Source: UBA1431 sp002329665
Lineage (GTDB): Bacteria; Bacillota; Clostridia; Christensenellales; UBA1431
Length of the DNA stretch: 64,000 nucleotides
Assembly (NCBI GenBank): GCA_040772545.1
Contig: JAXGXY010000001.1
Location: forward strand, 1,178,001 to 1,242,000
Reading direction: 5' to 3'
Every line of letters starts with the position of its first letter. The stretch's first letter is position 1. Of this stretch, positions 44,596-52,382 are shown piece after piece. The notes below the pieces were generated by a model, which worked only from the letters and a program-made list of their open reading frames with translations, had not been told where the DNA came from and did not search any database. The position numbers were made by a program, and so were the translations under genes.

Positions 44596-44856
44596 TTATA
44601 TCCTAAAACCATAGCGTTGACTAAGCCATGCCATAGCCGATGGCACAATTATCAAATAGGGACTACGCGCATCCGGAACAACCGGCATACCCTGATGTAT
44701 CCACTCTAATACGCGACAATAGGGTGCCCCCAGATATCCGCCAAACTCCTTGGCTTTCATAAACAGCTTTGGATAACTGTGCGCTTGGGGCTGCAAGCTA
44801 TCATCTGTTTGTTGGCTTGCTTTGTAGAATGGATATACATTCAATTTACATTTCAC
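44596..44856 (-). CDS. Excisionase-like DNA-binding protein
   Basis: 86 codons from a GTG at 44856; a TTG at 44844 gives a better spacing to AGGAG, so the first four residues are uncertain. The second half, MKAKEFGGYLGAPYCRVLEW, then IHQGMPVVPDARSPYLIIV, is a MerR/Xis-type winged helix. It reads away from the integrase, and its promoter area contains two 95-100 bp direct repeats. The expected role is setting recombination direction. Confidence 0.65.
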   Translation of the reverse strand: MKCKLNVYPFYKASQQTDDSLQPQAHSYPKLFMKAKEFGGYLGAPYCRVLEWIHQGMPVVPDARSPYLIIVPSAMAWLSQRYGFRI

Positions 44857-45041
44857 TCCTTCATCAGGGAACCAAGGTGAAAGTCCTGATAATGCCTATT
44901 CCCATGATAATGGGAAAGCAAAAATATTTCTCCCCGCTTTTTACATTTCACTCCTCATCAGGAACCGAGGTGAATGCCCTGATACAGTCCTGATAATGCC
45001 TATTCCCATGATAATGGGAAAGCAAAATTATTTCTCCCCGC
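44845..45041. repeat. Two tandem ~95-bp direct repeats with internal palindromes
   Basis: Unit 1 at 44845-44937 and unit 2 at 44940-45041 both start TTTACATTTCACTCC, contain TCCTGATAATGCC and end ATTTCTCCCCGC. Each holds the palindrome TTCCCAT-GATA-ATGGGAA (44899-44916 and 45003-45020). It lies between the divergent excisionase-like and integrase genes, so regulator or Xis binding is likely. Confidence 0.8.
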
Positions 45042-45175
45042 AAATTCGTGATTTGTAAGATATTCTTTTTAATTCATGTCAAAATCCGATAATCGGCGAA
45101 AATGATAGCCGTTCTTGATTAATCAGCCTGTTACGTTATTATTTGCCGATGTATAATGGAAGCAAAGGAGGTGTT

Positions 45176-46444
45176 ATGATGCCAATTCAACGAATATCAG
45201 ATGGCAAATACCGGTTGTGGGTTAGTAATGGACGCGGACCTGACGGCAAACGACTTCGATATTCTCGCGTAGTCAAAGCAAAAGATGACAAAGAAGCAAA
45301 AAAACTCCTCGTCAAATTCGAGAAAGAAGTTTTAAAGGATGAACTACCCGTCCCTAAGCGTATAACCTTTCGGCAACTGTGGGAGATATATATGCGGGAT
45401 CACGTATCCCTTGCATGTGCGCCAAAAACGTATGCCTGGTATGAGCAACTATCGAAACGCGTTTTTCCTGCCTTGGGGCACTATAGGGTATCGGCTATAC
45501 AGCCAGCCCAAATCAGTAACTTTTATGCACTCTTAAAGGATGAAAACGCTACCATCGGAGGATTCAAGGGCGGCCTTGCCCCATCTTCCATAAAACACTA
45601 CGAACGCGCTCTTAGAGCAGTGTTCAACTTTGGAATAACCTATAAAATCATCAAAGAGAATCCCGCAAATAGCGTGAAGGCCCCCAAGGTCGAACATAGA
45701 GAACAGCTTGCTTATGACGAAAACAGCATTCAGGTCATGCTTGGTGCTATCGCCAGAGAACCTTTGAAATGGCAGTCACTCATCGTTTTCGATATTTCCA
45801 CAGGCCTTCGCCGTGGCGAGGTTGCGGGCATAAAGTGGTGCGATATTGATTTTAAGGAGCATACAGTTAAGATCAAGCGGGCAGTTCAGTATATTGCCAA
45901 AAAAGGCCTGCTCATAGGAGACACGAAGACACCGGAATCGAAGCGGATTATATCTCTATCCGACCTGGCCGTCGCTTTACTACTTGCGTGGAAAGAGGAT
46001 CGAAAGATAAATTTGTTAAAAAGATATGACCAACTGAAATGCTCTAAAGTTTTAACAACTGAAACAATAAAATACATGGATGCCCTGAAAAGACGAATCG
46101 ACGACCTCGAAGATCAGTATGTGTGGCAGCAATACGATGGTCAGCCAATCATGCCCGACAGCATCACAACGTTCTGGACAAGATTCAGAAAGAAAAACGA
46201 ACTGCCAAACGTAACTTTCCACGGACTCCGACACACGCTCGCGACTATCTCTCTTGCCGAGGGTATCGACGTTAAGACGCTAGCCAGGCAGCTGGGACAC
46301 TCAAAAACCGACGTCACCCTTAATACCTATGCGCATGCGGTTGAAGGAGCCAGCAGGAAAATCGCCAATATATGGGACAGAATATTCGAAAAATCTGCGG
46401 AGTGGCACACGGGTGGCACACAGACCAAAATTCGACGTTATTAA
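45176..46444 (+). CDS. Tyrosine site-specific integrase of the island
   Basis: 422 aa from the ATG at 45176 behind GGAGG; the frame opens at 45143. The N-terminal part has an AP2-like arm-binding domain (ISDGKYRLWVSNGRGPDGKR), then a SAM-like core-binding domain (FRQLWEIYMRDH). The catalytic domain shows Arg in FDISTGLRRGEVAGI, HxxR in FHGLRHTLATISL, His in LGHSKTDVT and the nucleophile Tyr in NTYAHAVEGA. It integrates and, with Xis, excises the element at the tRNA-Arg. It is transcribed toward attR, ending 49 nt from it. Confidence 0.95.
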   Translation: MMPIQRISDGKYRLWVSNGRGPDGKRLRYSRVVKAKDDKEAKKLLVKFEKEVLKDELPVPKRITFRQLWEIYMRDHVSLACAPKTYAWYEQLSKRVFPALGHYRVSAIQPAQISNFYALLKDENATIGGFKGGLAPSSIKHYERALRAVFNFGITYKIIKENPANSVKAPKVEHREQLAYDENSIQVMLGAIAREPLKWQSLIVFDISTGLRRGEVAGIKWCDIDFKEHTVKIKRAVQYIAKKGLLIGDTKTPESKRIISLSDLAVALLLAWKEDRKINLLKRYDQLKCSKVLTTETIKYMDALKRRIDDLEDQYVWQQYDGQPIMPDSITTFWTRFRKKNELPNVTFHGLRHTLATISLAEGIDVKTLARQLGHSKTDVTLNTYAHAVEGASRKIANIWDRIFEKSAEWHTGGTQTKIRRY

Positions 46445-46456
46445 GGATTATTTCAT

Positions 46457-46487
46457 AAACCCCGTAGTCTGCATGACTACGGGGTTT
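46457..46487. terminator. Bidirectional hairpin between integrase and tRNA-Arg
   Basis: AAACCCCGTAGT/ACTACGGGGTTT, a 12-bp perfect stem with loop CTGCATG. It lies between the ends of the integrase (plus) and tRNA-Arg (minus) and belongs to the island, so the island supplies a terminator for the tRNA it occupies. Confidence 0.75.
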
Positions 46488-46492
46488 ATCTC

Positions 46493-46539
46493 TGGCGCGC
46501 CTGGCAGGAATTGAACCTGCGACCTTTCGAGTCGGAGTC
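46493..46539 (-). repeat. attR: 3' half of intact tRNA-Arg
   Basis: 47 bp identical to attL at 4423-4469. It reconstitutes the 3' part of the functional tRNA whose 5' part is chromosomal. Confidence 0.92.
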
Positions 46540-46568
46540 GAACGCTCTATCCCCTGAGCTACAAGCGC
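46493..46568 (-). tRNA. tRNA-Arg (anticodon CCG)
   Basis: The 76-nt minus-strand sequence folds as a cloverleaf: acceptor GCGCTTG/CAGGCGC, D-stem GCTC/GAGC, anticodon stem TTCGA/TCGAA with loop CTCCGAC (anticodon CCG, reading CGG), T-stem GCAGG/CCTGC with TTCAATT, discriminator G and encoded CCA. It is the attachment site of the island and remains intact. Confidence 0.95.
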
Positions 46569-46590
46569 ATGTGTTCGCGTACCGTGTGCC

Positions 46591-46599
46591 ATTATAGCA
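46591..46599 (-). promoter_or_regulatory. tRNA-Arg promoter, extended -10
   Basis: TGCTATAAT on the minus strand 23 nt upstream of the tRNA 5' end; the -35 is not recognisable. Confidence 0.55.
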
Positions 46600-46674
46600 T
46601 AACCTTCGTTTTTTTTCCATAGGCTGCCGCTTTCTCTCCCGGCCTAAGCGCCGGTCCTCGCCCGTATGCAAACA

Positions 46675-46711
46675 GCCCACAGGCAATAGCGCCTGCGGGC
46701 CGCAGTTTTTT
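46675..46711. terminator. Terminator after the HIRAN gene
   Basis: GCCCACAGGC/GCCTGCGGGC stem (one mismatch, 6-nt loop), with TGTTTGC on the minus side and CGCAGTTTTTT on the plus side. Confidence 0.6.
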
Positions 46712-46716
46712 GTCGA

Positions 46717-47259
46717 TTATGTTTGACTTTCTTCCTCCGGCAAAGCGGCTTCATCCTCCGGCAAAGCCCCATCTCCCGCCGTGCCGCAGGCGTAGAACGT
46801 GCGCGACAGCTCGTCGAACATCTCCCCGATGTCGGCGGCCGCAGCTTCGAGGACGCGGGCGATCACCTTGGTCTGCGTGGTGAACAGGACGCGCGCGAAA
46901 AACGAATCGCCTACAGTGTCGTAGATCCTGCCGGCGCTCATCGTTCCGTTTGCGCAGGTGCGCGGGCTGTTGGCGACGTACCCCACCAGGCCGAGGTAGG
47001 GCATCTCCACGCGTATAGCCTCGCCGTCGTACTCGTTTCCGGGCTCCTTTACGCACTTTACGACAACGCCTGCACACAGCGGCTTCATCCCGTAATAATA
47101 GCTTGCGCCCGTCACAGTGATATATTTTTCCATCATCGCCGGTCCCCCTTCCTTCAAACCTGTTCGTTTTTCTTTGCCGCCGGGCGTCTTCGTTTGTTCC
47201 CTGAACCTGAAGAACTCCTCGGGGCTTCGGAACTCTTTGCCTTTCCATACTATTTTCAT
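46717..47259 (-). CDS. HIRAN-domain protein
   Basis: 180 aa from the ATG at 47259 (GGGGGTGGGGG upstream; a GTG three codons earlier is possible). Residues about 43-125 form a HIRAN-like module: YITVTGASYYYGMKPLCAG, KEPGNEYDGEAIRVEM and LGLVGYVANSP. HIRAN binds 3' single-stranded DNA ends in eukaryotic HLTF; standalone bacterial versions are uncharacterised. A short N-terminal helix (FRSPEEFFRFREQTK) and an acidic C-terminal tail (ALPEDEAALPEEE) flank it. First chromosomal gene beyond the island. Confidence 0.75.
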   Translation of the reverse strand: MKIVWKGKEFRSPEEFFRFREQTKTPGGKEKRTGLKEGGPAMMEKYITVTGASYYYGMKPLCAGVVVKCVKEPGNEYDGEAIRVEMPYLGLVGYVANSPRTCANGTMSAGRIYDTVGDSFFARVLFTTQTKVIARVLEAAAADIGEMFDELSRTFYACGTAGDGALPEDEAALPEEESQT

Positions 47260-47391
47260 CGCCCCCACCCCCGGGAGAACTCCGCTTTCAATGCGAGTAT
47301 ACGCTTATGGACGTACCTATGTTGGTACAGCGATTGGGTCTTTTCTAATAAAAATCCATGCGGGCGTGCCCGCCCCGCAAACCGGGCAACG

Positions 47392-47422
47392 AAAAAAAAA
47401 AAACGGCGCATAAGCGCCGTTT
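47392..47422 (-). terminator. Intrinsic terminator of gapA
   Basis: AAACGGCGC/GCGCCGTTT stem, ATAA loop (TTAT on the minus strand), followed on the minus strand by twelve T. Confidence 0.9.
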
Positions 47423-47479
47423 CCATTACAGCAAAAAGCGGGAGACGCGCGTCCCCCGCCGAAAAAGTCCGGGCACGCC

Positions 47480-48493
47480 TTACTTCGCGTCCGCCTCAGC
47501 CATGTAGAGGATAAGGTCAAGCACCTTGTTGGAGTAGCCCCATTCGTTGTCGTACCAGGAGATGAGCTTGACGAAGTGTTCGTTGAGCATGATGCCCGCG
47601 TTCGCGTCGAACACCGAAGTCTCGCGGCAGTGAATGAAGTCCGAGGAGACCACAGCGTCCTCCGTGTACCCCATGATGCCCTTCATCGGGCCGTCGGCGG
47701 CCTTTTTCACGGCGGCCTTGATATCGTCGTAAGCCGTAGCCTTTTCGAGGCGGCACGTGAGGTCGACGACCGAGACGTCGGCCGTGGGCACCCTGAACGC
47801 CATGCCCGTCAGTTTCCCGGCAAGCGCGGGCATGACCTTGCCGACCGCCTTCGCCGCGCCGGTCGAGCTGGGAATTACGTTGAACGCCGCGCCGCGCCCG
47901 CCGCGCCAGTCCTTCTTGGACGGGCTGTCGACGACCTTCTGCGTGCCCGTGGACGCGTGCACGGTGGTCATCAGGCCCTCTACGATTCCGAACTCGTCGT
48001 GCACGATCTTGGCCAGGGGCGCCAGGCAGTTTGTCGTGCAGGAAGCGTTGCTGACGATCTTCATATCCTTCGAATAGGCGTCGAGGTTCACGCCGCAGAC
48101 GAACATGGGGGCGTCGGGCGAGGGCGCCGTGATGCAGACCTTCTTCGCACCGGCCTTGAGGTGTGAGGACGCCTTCTCCGTCGACGTGTAGACGCCGGTC
48201 GACTCGACGATGTACTCGGCCCCGCATTCGCCCCAGGGGATGTTGGCCGCGTCCATTTCGCTGTACACGCTGATCGCCTTGCCGTTGACGACCAGTTTGC
48301 CTTCCCCGCTGTCCAGTTCGCCGGGGAAACGGCCGTGTACGGTGTCGTATTTCGCCATGTACACCATATAATCCGGATCTATGAAAGGGTCGTTAATGCC
48401 GACGATGTCGACATCGTATCCGTTTTCGATTGCGGCCCTGAACACCATGCGCCCTATGCGTCCGAAACCGTTGATACCAATCCTGACTGCCAT
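47480..48493 (-). CDS. gap: Glyceraldehyde-3-phosphate dehydrogenase
   Basis: 337 aa, full length. NAD-binding INGFGRIGRMVFRAAI at the N-terminus, catalytic Cys in VSNASCTTNCLAPLAKI (about residues 150-166), catalytic His in CRLEK-distal TTVHASTGTQ, and WYDNEWGYSNKV at the C-terminus. The residue after the second strand (VGINDPFID) has Asp, which favours NAD over NADP. It is the glycolytic enzyme converting glyceraldehyde-3-phosphate to 1,3-bisphosphoglycerate. Single gene with its own promoter (48599-48627) and terminator. Confidence 0.97.
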   Translation of the reverse strand: MAVRIGINGFGRIGRMVFRAAIENGYDVDIVGINDPFIDPDYMVYMAKYDTVHGRFPGELDSGEGKLVVNGKAISVYSEMDAANIPWGECGAEYIVESTGVYTSTEKASSHLKAGAKKVCITAPSPDAPMFVCGVNLDAYSKDMKIVSNASCTTNCLAPLAKIVHDEFGIVEGLMTTVHASTGTQKVVDSPSKKDWRGGRGAAFNVIPSSTGAAKAVGKVMPALAGKLTGMAFRVPTADVSVVDLTCRLEKATAYDDIKAAVKKAADGPMKGIMGYTEDAVVSSDFIHCRETSVFDANAGIMLNEHFVKLISWYDNEWGYSNKVLDLILYMAEADAK

Positions 48494-48598
48494 TTGATTC
48501 CCTCCTATGCGATATTCACAGAATTAAAATAATACCATTTGGATTATCTCGTCTATTTTTGCTATAGCCCCGCATTTATAACACCGCGTATGTCGTTA

Positions 48599-48627
48599 AT
48601 AATATAACGATACGGCGCAATTTGCAA
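48599..48627 (-). promoter_or_regulatory. gapA promoter
   Basis: TTGCAA (48622-48627), 17-nt spacer, TATTAT (48599-48604) on the minus strand, about 105 nt upstream of the start codon. Confidence 0.6.
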
Positions 48628-48646
48628 GCGCCTCAAAAAAAAAACT

Positions 48647-49762
48647 TCAAACTAAGTTTTCGGGATTCAGCGGCTGCAGGGAATCGGGGACGAACCGCCC
48701 GTCCTTCCGCATCAGGGTGTCGTCGAACCATATCTCCCCGCCGCCGTACTCCGGGGTCTGGATGTATACGAGGTCCCAGTGGATGGCCGATCTGTTCCCG
48801 TTCTCGGCGTCTTCGTAGCAGTTGCCGGGCGTGATATGGACCGAGCCGCTAATCTTTTCATCGAAGAGGATGTCCTTCATCGGCCTGGTGATGTACGGAT
48901 GGACGCCCAGCGCGAACTCGCCGAGATAACGCGCGCCTTCGTCGGTGTCCAGAAGCCTGTTCACGCGCGCGCTGTCGTTGGCCGCGGCCTCGACGATCTT
49001 TCCGTTTTCGAAACGGAACACGACGTTTTCGTAGGTGAAGCCCTGGTAGATCGAAGGCGTGTTGTAGGTGATGACGCCGTTTGCGCTCTCGCGCACGGGC
49101 GCGGTGTACACTTCGCCGTCGGGGATGTTCATCTCGCCCGCGCATTTGACCGCGGGGATCCCTTTGATCGAAAAAGTAAGGTCCGTGCCCTTTCCGAGGA
49201 TGTGCACCCGGTCGGTGCGTTCCATCCATTCTACCAGGTTTTCCATGGCACTGTCCATCCTGGAATAGTCAAGGTTGCAGACCCTGAAATAGAAGTCCTC
49301 GAAAGCCTCCGTGCTCATGCCCGCCATCTGCGCGATAGACGGCGTCGGATAGCGAAGGACCACCCATTTCGTCTTCTTCACCCGCAACTCGGTGTGGACC
49401 CTCTTGCTGTACAAGCTGCTGTGCAGTTTCATTTTATCCGACGGCACGTCCGAGAGTTCGGTGGCGTTGTCGCCTCCGCGGATGCCGATGTAGGCCTGCA
49501 TCTGCTGCATGCGCGCCACGGCATAGTCCGCGCGGCTCTGTTCCATCTCCGCCGTAGTGCCCAGCAGCAGCTCGCGTTCGATGCGCGAAAGCTTCACGCT
49601 CACGAACGGCACGCCGCCGGCCTTATAGATCTCCCGGATGAGCGCGAGCACCAGCGCCTCGTGGCCGCCGGTGACCTCGACGAGCACCTTTTCTCCCGGC
49701 TTGACAGCGCAGGAATAGTTTACGAGGTTCTTTGCGAGCGTTTCCATCCTTGGGTCAGTCAT
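48647..49762 (-). CDS. M29-family aminopeptidase
   Basis: 371 aa, ATG behind CGGAGGG. Metal-ligand segments of the AmpS/PepS (M29) family are present: GEMNIPDGEVYTAPVRESAN with the Glu ligands, GEFALGVHP with Glu and His, and NRSAIHWDLVY with His and Asp. It removes N-terminal residues from peptides in the cytoplasm. Its start overlaps the stop of the glycosyltransferase gene by 8 nt, so the two are co-translated, although their functions look unrelated. Confidence 0.95.
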   Translation of the reverse strand: MTDPRMETLAKNLVNYSCAVKPGEKVLVEVTGGHEALVLALIREIYKAGGVPFVSVKLSRIERELLLGTTAEMEQSRADYAVARMQQMQAYIGIRGGDNATELSDVPSDKMKLHSSLYSKRVHTELRVKKTKWVVLRYPTPSIAQMAGMSTEAFEDFYFRVCNLDYSRMDSAMENLVEWMERTDRVHILGKGTDLTFSIKGIPAVKCAGEMNIPDGEVYTAPVRESANGVITYNTPSIYQGFTYENVVFRFENGKIVEAAANDSARVNRLLDTDEGARYLGEFALGVHPYITRPMKDILFDEKISGSVHITPGNCYEDAENGNRSAIHWDLVYIQTPEYGGGEIWFDDTLMRKDGRFVPDSLQPLNPENLV

Positions 49763-50738
49763 CCAAACCCTCCGTTTCCGTCTTGTTTCCTCCGGAGCCG
49801 AACCCGACCTCTTCGCTTACGATATACAGTGGCCGCCGCTTCGCTTCCTCGTAGATCCTGCCGATGTACGTTCCCATCATGCCCAGAACGCAAAAGATCA
49901 ATCCGTCCAGCAGCAAAAGCCCGGCCAGGGCGATGTGCCACGGGTCCATGGCCTTTGCGATCAGGGCAAGGCACAGCGAAACGACCAGGTACACGAACGC
50001 GCCGGCGGTGAGCGCCGCGCCCAAAACGGTCGCAAGCTTCATGGGCTTGACCGAGAACGACGCGATGCCGTCTCCCGCCAGCTTCAGCATGGCCCTGAGC
50101 GGGTACTTGCTCTCCCCTGCGAACCGCTCCGCGCGCACGAACTCGACCGGCGCCTGTTTGAATCCCACCCAGCTGACCATGCCCCTGAGGAACCGGTTCT
50201 TTTCGGGCATGGACCGTATCACGTCGACGACGCTCCTGTCCATGAGCCTGAAGTCCCCCGTATCCAGCGGTATGGGCTGGCCGGTCATGGACCTGAGAAC
50301 CCTGTAGTACAAAAAGGCGGTCAGCCGCTTGAAAAGGCCCTCGCCTTCGCGCTTCACGCGTTTGCCGTAAACGACGTCGAAGCCCTCGCGCCATTTGGCG
50401 ACCATCTCGGGGATCACTTCGGGCGGGTCCTGCAGGTCACCGTCGATGATGACCACCGCGTCGCCCCTGGCGTAGTCCAGGCCGGCGGACACGGCGACCT
50501 GGTGGCCGAAATTGCGCGAAAAGCCGACGGCCCTGACCAGCGGGTCCGCCTTCGCGAGTTCCCTCAGTATCTCCATCGTGCCGTCCCGGCTCCCGTCGTT
50601 GACGAAGACGAGCTCGTAGCGAAGGGCCATCCCGTCCATCACCTGCTTGAGGCGCCTGTAGCTTTCACGGATAACGGCTTCTTCGTTGTAGGCTGGCACC
50701 ACGACGGAGATTATGGCACCGGCAGCTTTTTTCTCCAC
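49755..50738 (-). CDS. Membrane glycosyltransferase family 2 (GtrB/DPM-like)
   Basis: 327 aa from the GTG at 50738 (GGAGGG 9 nt upstream, giving MEKKAAGAIISVVVPAYNEE); the frame can be extended to an ATG at 50774 without a ribosome site. GT-A fold: SVVVPAYNEEAVIRESYRRL, DGSRDGT, VVIIDGDLQDPPEV (the Mg-binding DxD-type), and KRVKREGEGLFKR. Two C-terminal TM helices (ALTAGAFVYLVVSLCLALIA and LLLLDGLIFCVLGMMGTYI) place it in the membrane. It transfers a sugar from a nucleotide to a polyprenyl phosphate carrier. Confidence 0.93.
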   Translation of the reverse strand: MEKKAAGAIISVVVPAYNEEAVIRESYRRLKQVMDGMALRYELVFVNDGSRDGTMEILRELAKADPLVRAVGFSRNFGHQVAVSAGLDYARGDAVVIIDGDLQDPPEVIPEMVAKWREGFDVVYGKRVKREGEGLFKRLTAFLYYRVLRSMTGQPIPLDTGDFRLMDRSVVDVIRSMPEKNRFLRGMVSWVGFKQAPVEFVRAERFAGESKYPLRAMLKLAGDGIASFSVKPMKLATVLGAALTAGAFVYLVVSLCLALIAKAMDPWHIALAGLLLLDGLIFCVLGMMGTYIGRIYEEAKRRPLYIVSEEVGFGSGGNKTETEGLDD

Positions 50739-50852
50739 GCCACGGGTCCCTCCATTGCCGATTTTCCTGTGCATTATAACATATTTTTTACCAACAGCGA
50801 CGATTTATAACGAAGTTTGCCGGCCGAAAACCCGTGCATCCCAAAATTGGCT

Positions 50853-50881
50853 TTGTCTTAGGACGTGCCTTGCAGTATAAT
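50853..50881 (+). promoter_or_regulatory. fba promoter
   Basis: TTGTCT, 17-nt spacer, TATAAT (50876-50881), 35 nt upstream of the fba start. Confidence 0.7.
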
Positions 50882-50916
50882 GGACACGAGATTTCAGATT
50901 ATTTAGGAGTGATCTT

Positions 50917-51858
50917 ATGCCACTGGTAACCAGCACCAAGATGTTCGAGAAGGCATACGCGGGCAACTACGCCATCGGCGCCTTCAACGTAAACAACATG
51001 GAGATCGTCCAGGCGATCACTGAAGCCGCCAAAGAGGAAAACGCGCCCCTGATCCTCCAGGTATCCTCCGGCGCTCGCAAATATGCGAAGCACGTTTATC
51101 TCATGCACTTGATCCAGGCTGCCCTCGAAGATACGGGCCTGCCCATCTGCATGCACCTGGACCACGGCGATACTTTCGAACTGTGCAAGAGCTGCATCGA
51201 CGGAGGCTTCACCTCGGTCATGATCGACGGTTCCCACCATCCTTTCGAAGAAAACATAAGGCTGACCAAGCAGGTCGTGGACTACGCGCACGACCACGGG
51301 GTCGTGGTCGAAGGGGAACTCGGCCGCCTCGCCGGGATCGAGGACGACGTGAACGTAGGCGATAAAGACGCCGCCTTCACGAGGCCCGAGGAAGTCGAGG
51401 AATTCGTTACGAAGACCGGGGTCGACTCCCTGGCCATCGCCATCGGCACGAGCCACGGCGCGTTCAAGTTCAAGGGCGAGCCGAGGCTGCGTTTCGACAT
51501 CCTCGAAGAAGTGCAAAAGCGCCTCCCCGGATACCCCATCGTGCTGCACGGCGCCTCCTCTGTCGTGCCCGAGTACGTGGAGATGATTAACGCCAACGGC
51601 GGCAAGATGCCGGGAGCCAGGGGCGTCCCCGAAGACATGCTGCGCAAGGCGGCCGCGATGGCGGTCTGCAAGATCAACATCGACTCGGACCTGCGCCTGG
51701 GCATGACGGGCACGATCCGCAAGTACTTCAACGAGCATCCCGAGCATTTCGACCCCAGGCAGTACCTCGGACCGGCCCGCGCCAACATCAAGGAGATCGT
51801 GCGCAACAAGCTGGTAAACGTGCTCGGCTGCAACAACAAGGCCGACGAAGTCCTATAA
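50917..51858 (+). CDS. fba: Class II fructose-bisphosphate aldolase
   Basis: 313 aa, ATG behind TAGGAGTG. The zinc-dependent family is identified by IGAFNVNNMEIVQA, CMHLDHGDTFELCK (base Asp and zinc His), DGSHHPFEENI, VEGELGRLAGIED, AIGTSHGAFKF and VLHGASSV (zinc His residues), and KINIDSDLRLGMTG for the phosphate. It cleaves fructose-1,6-bisphosphate into the triose phosphates. It is convergent with rplL and shares a bidirectional terminator with it. Confidence 0.97.
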   Translation: MPLVTSTKMFEKAYAGNYAIGAFNVNNMEIVQAITEAAKEENAPLILQVSSGARKYAKHVYLMHLIQAALEDTGLPICMHLDHGDTFELCKSCIDGGFTSVMIDGSHHPFEENIRLTKQVVDYAHDHGVVVEGELGRLAGIEDDVNVGDKDAAFTRPEEVEEFVTKTGVDSLAIAIGTSHGAFKFKGEPRLRFDILEEVQKRLPGYPIVLHGASSVVPEYVEMINANGGKMPGARGVPEDMLRKAAAMAVCKINIDSDLRLGMTGTIRKYFNEHPEHFDPRQYLGPARANIKEIVRNKLVNVLGCNNKADEVL

Positions 51859-51872
51859 ACCCTACGATCAAA

Positions 51873-51905
51873 AGCCGCGGAACCATCGCGTTCCGCGGCT
51901 TTTTC
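51873..51905. terminator. Bidirectional terminator between fba and rplL
   Basis: AGCCGCGGAA/TTCCGCGGCT, a 10-bp stem with an 8-nt loop, T5 on the plus side. For the minus strand it is 67 nt after the rplL stop, with TTTTGATCG beyond. Confidence 0.88.
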
Positions 51906-51971
51906 TTATTGGATTCGCATGAGCGAGGGCAAGGGAGTCCCCCTTGCCCAATACTTTTTCTCGGCCGAAAC

Positions 51972-52349
51972 TTATTTCATTTCGACGGTCGCGCCGACTT
52001 CCTTCAGTGCGGCTGCGGCCTTTTCCGCCTCTTCCTTGTTCACGCCTTCTTTGATCGGCTTGGGCGCGTTGTCGACCACTTCCTTGGCTTCCTTGAGACC
52101 GAGGCCCGTAAGCTCGCGCACGACCTTGATGACCTTGATCTTCTCGGCGCCGATCTCCTTGAGGATCACGTCGAATTCCGTCTTGTCCTCTTCGGCGGCC
52201 GCTGCGGCGGGCGCTCCGTTTCCGGCCGGGGCGGCGGCGACGGGCACGGCGGCGCTGACGCCGAATTTCTCTTCGAGCGCCTTGACCAGTTCCGCCAGTT
52301 CGAGCACTGTCAGGTTTTCAATCGCTTCGATAATTTGATCTTTATCCAT
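51972..52349 (-). CDS. rplL: 50S ribosomal protein L7/L12
   Basis: 125 aa, ATG behind AGGAGG. N-terminal dimerisation part (IEAIENLTVLELAELVKALE), an Ala-rich hinge (about residues 36-55), and the factor-binding C-terminal domain (KIKVIKVVRELTGLGLKEAK). Multiple copies form the ribosomal stalk with L10. It is last in the rpmG-to-rplL run. In most Bacillota rpoB follows, but here a terminator and fba do. Confidence 0.97.
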   Translation of the reverse strand: MDKDQIIEAIENLTVLELAELVKALEEKFGVSAAVPVAAAPAGNGAPAAAAAEEDKTEFDVILKEIGAEKIKVIKVVRELTGLGLKEAKEVVDNAPKPIKEGVNKEEAEKAAAALKEVGATVEMK

Positions 52350-52382
52350 TGTTGTTTCCTCCTAATAAAATGACTCCGGGAT

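Larger units (their letters stand above)
4423..46539. mobile_element. 42-kb genomic island integrated in tRNA-Arg(CCG), satellite-like core
   Basis: The ends are identical 47-bp copies of the tRNA-Arg 3' half (4423-4469 and 46493-46539). A tyrosine integrase gene ends 49 nt from the right copy. Contents change from housekeeping genes outside to transposases, defence-type genes and phage-satellite functions inside. The right 6 kb (excisionase-like, primase-helicase, iteron array, terminase-small-subunit-like) resembles a phage-inducible chromosomal island. It has no capsid, tail or conjugation genes, so it is unlikely to be a prophage or a self-transmissible ICE in its present form. Several cargo genes are truncated or IS-interrupted, so it may be partly decayed. 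Confidence 0.9.

Noticed and set aside
44845..45041. CRISPR array
   Set aside because: Only two long repeats with no regularly spaced unique spacers, and no cas genes in the window.
4423..46539. Complete prophage or ICE
   Set aside because: No capsid, portal, tail, lysis, large terminase, relaxase or type IV secretion genes were found between the att sites.
48779..50011. 410-codon plus-strand frame opposite the M29 aminopeptidase
   Set aside because: His/Arg/Val-rich translation typical of antisense frames in high-GC DNA; the opposite strand encodes a clear M29 peptidase.
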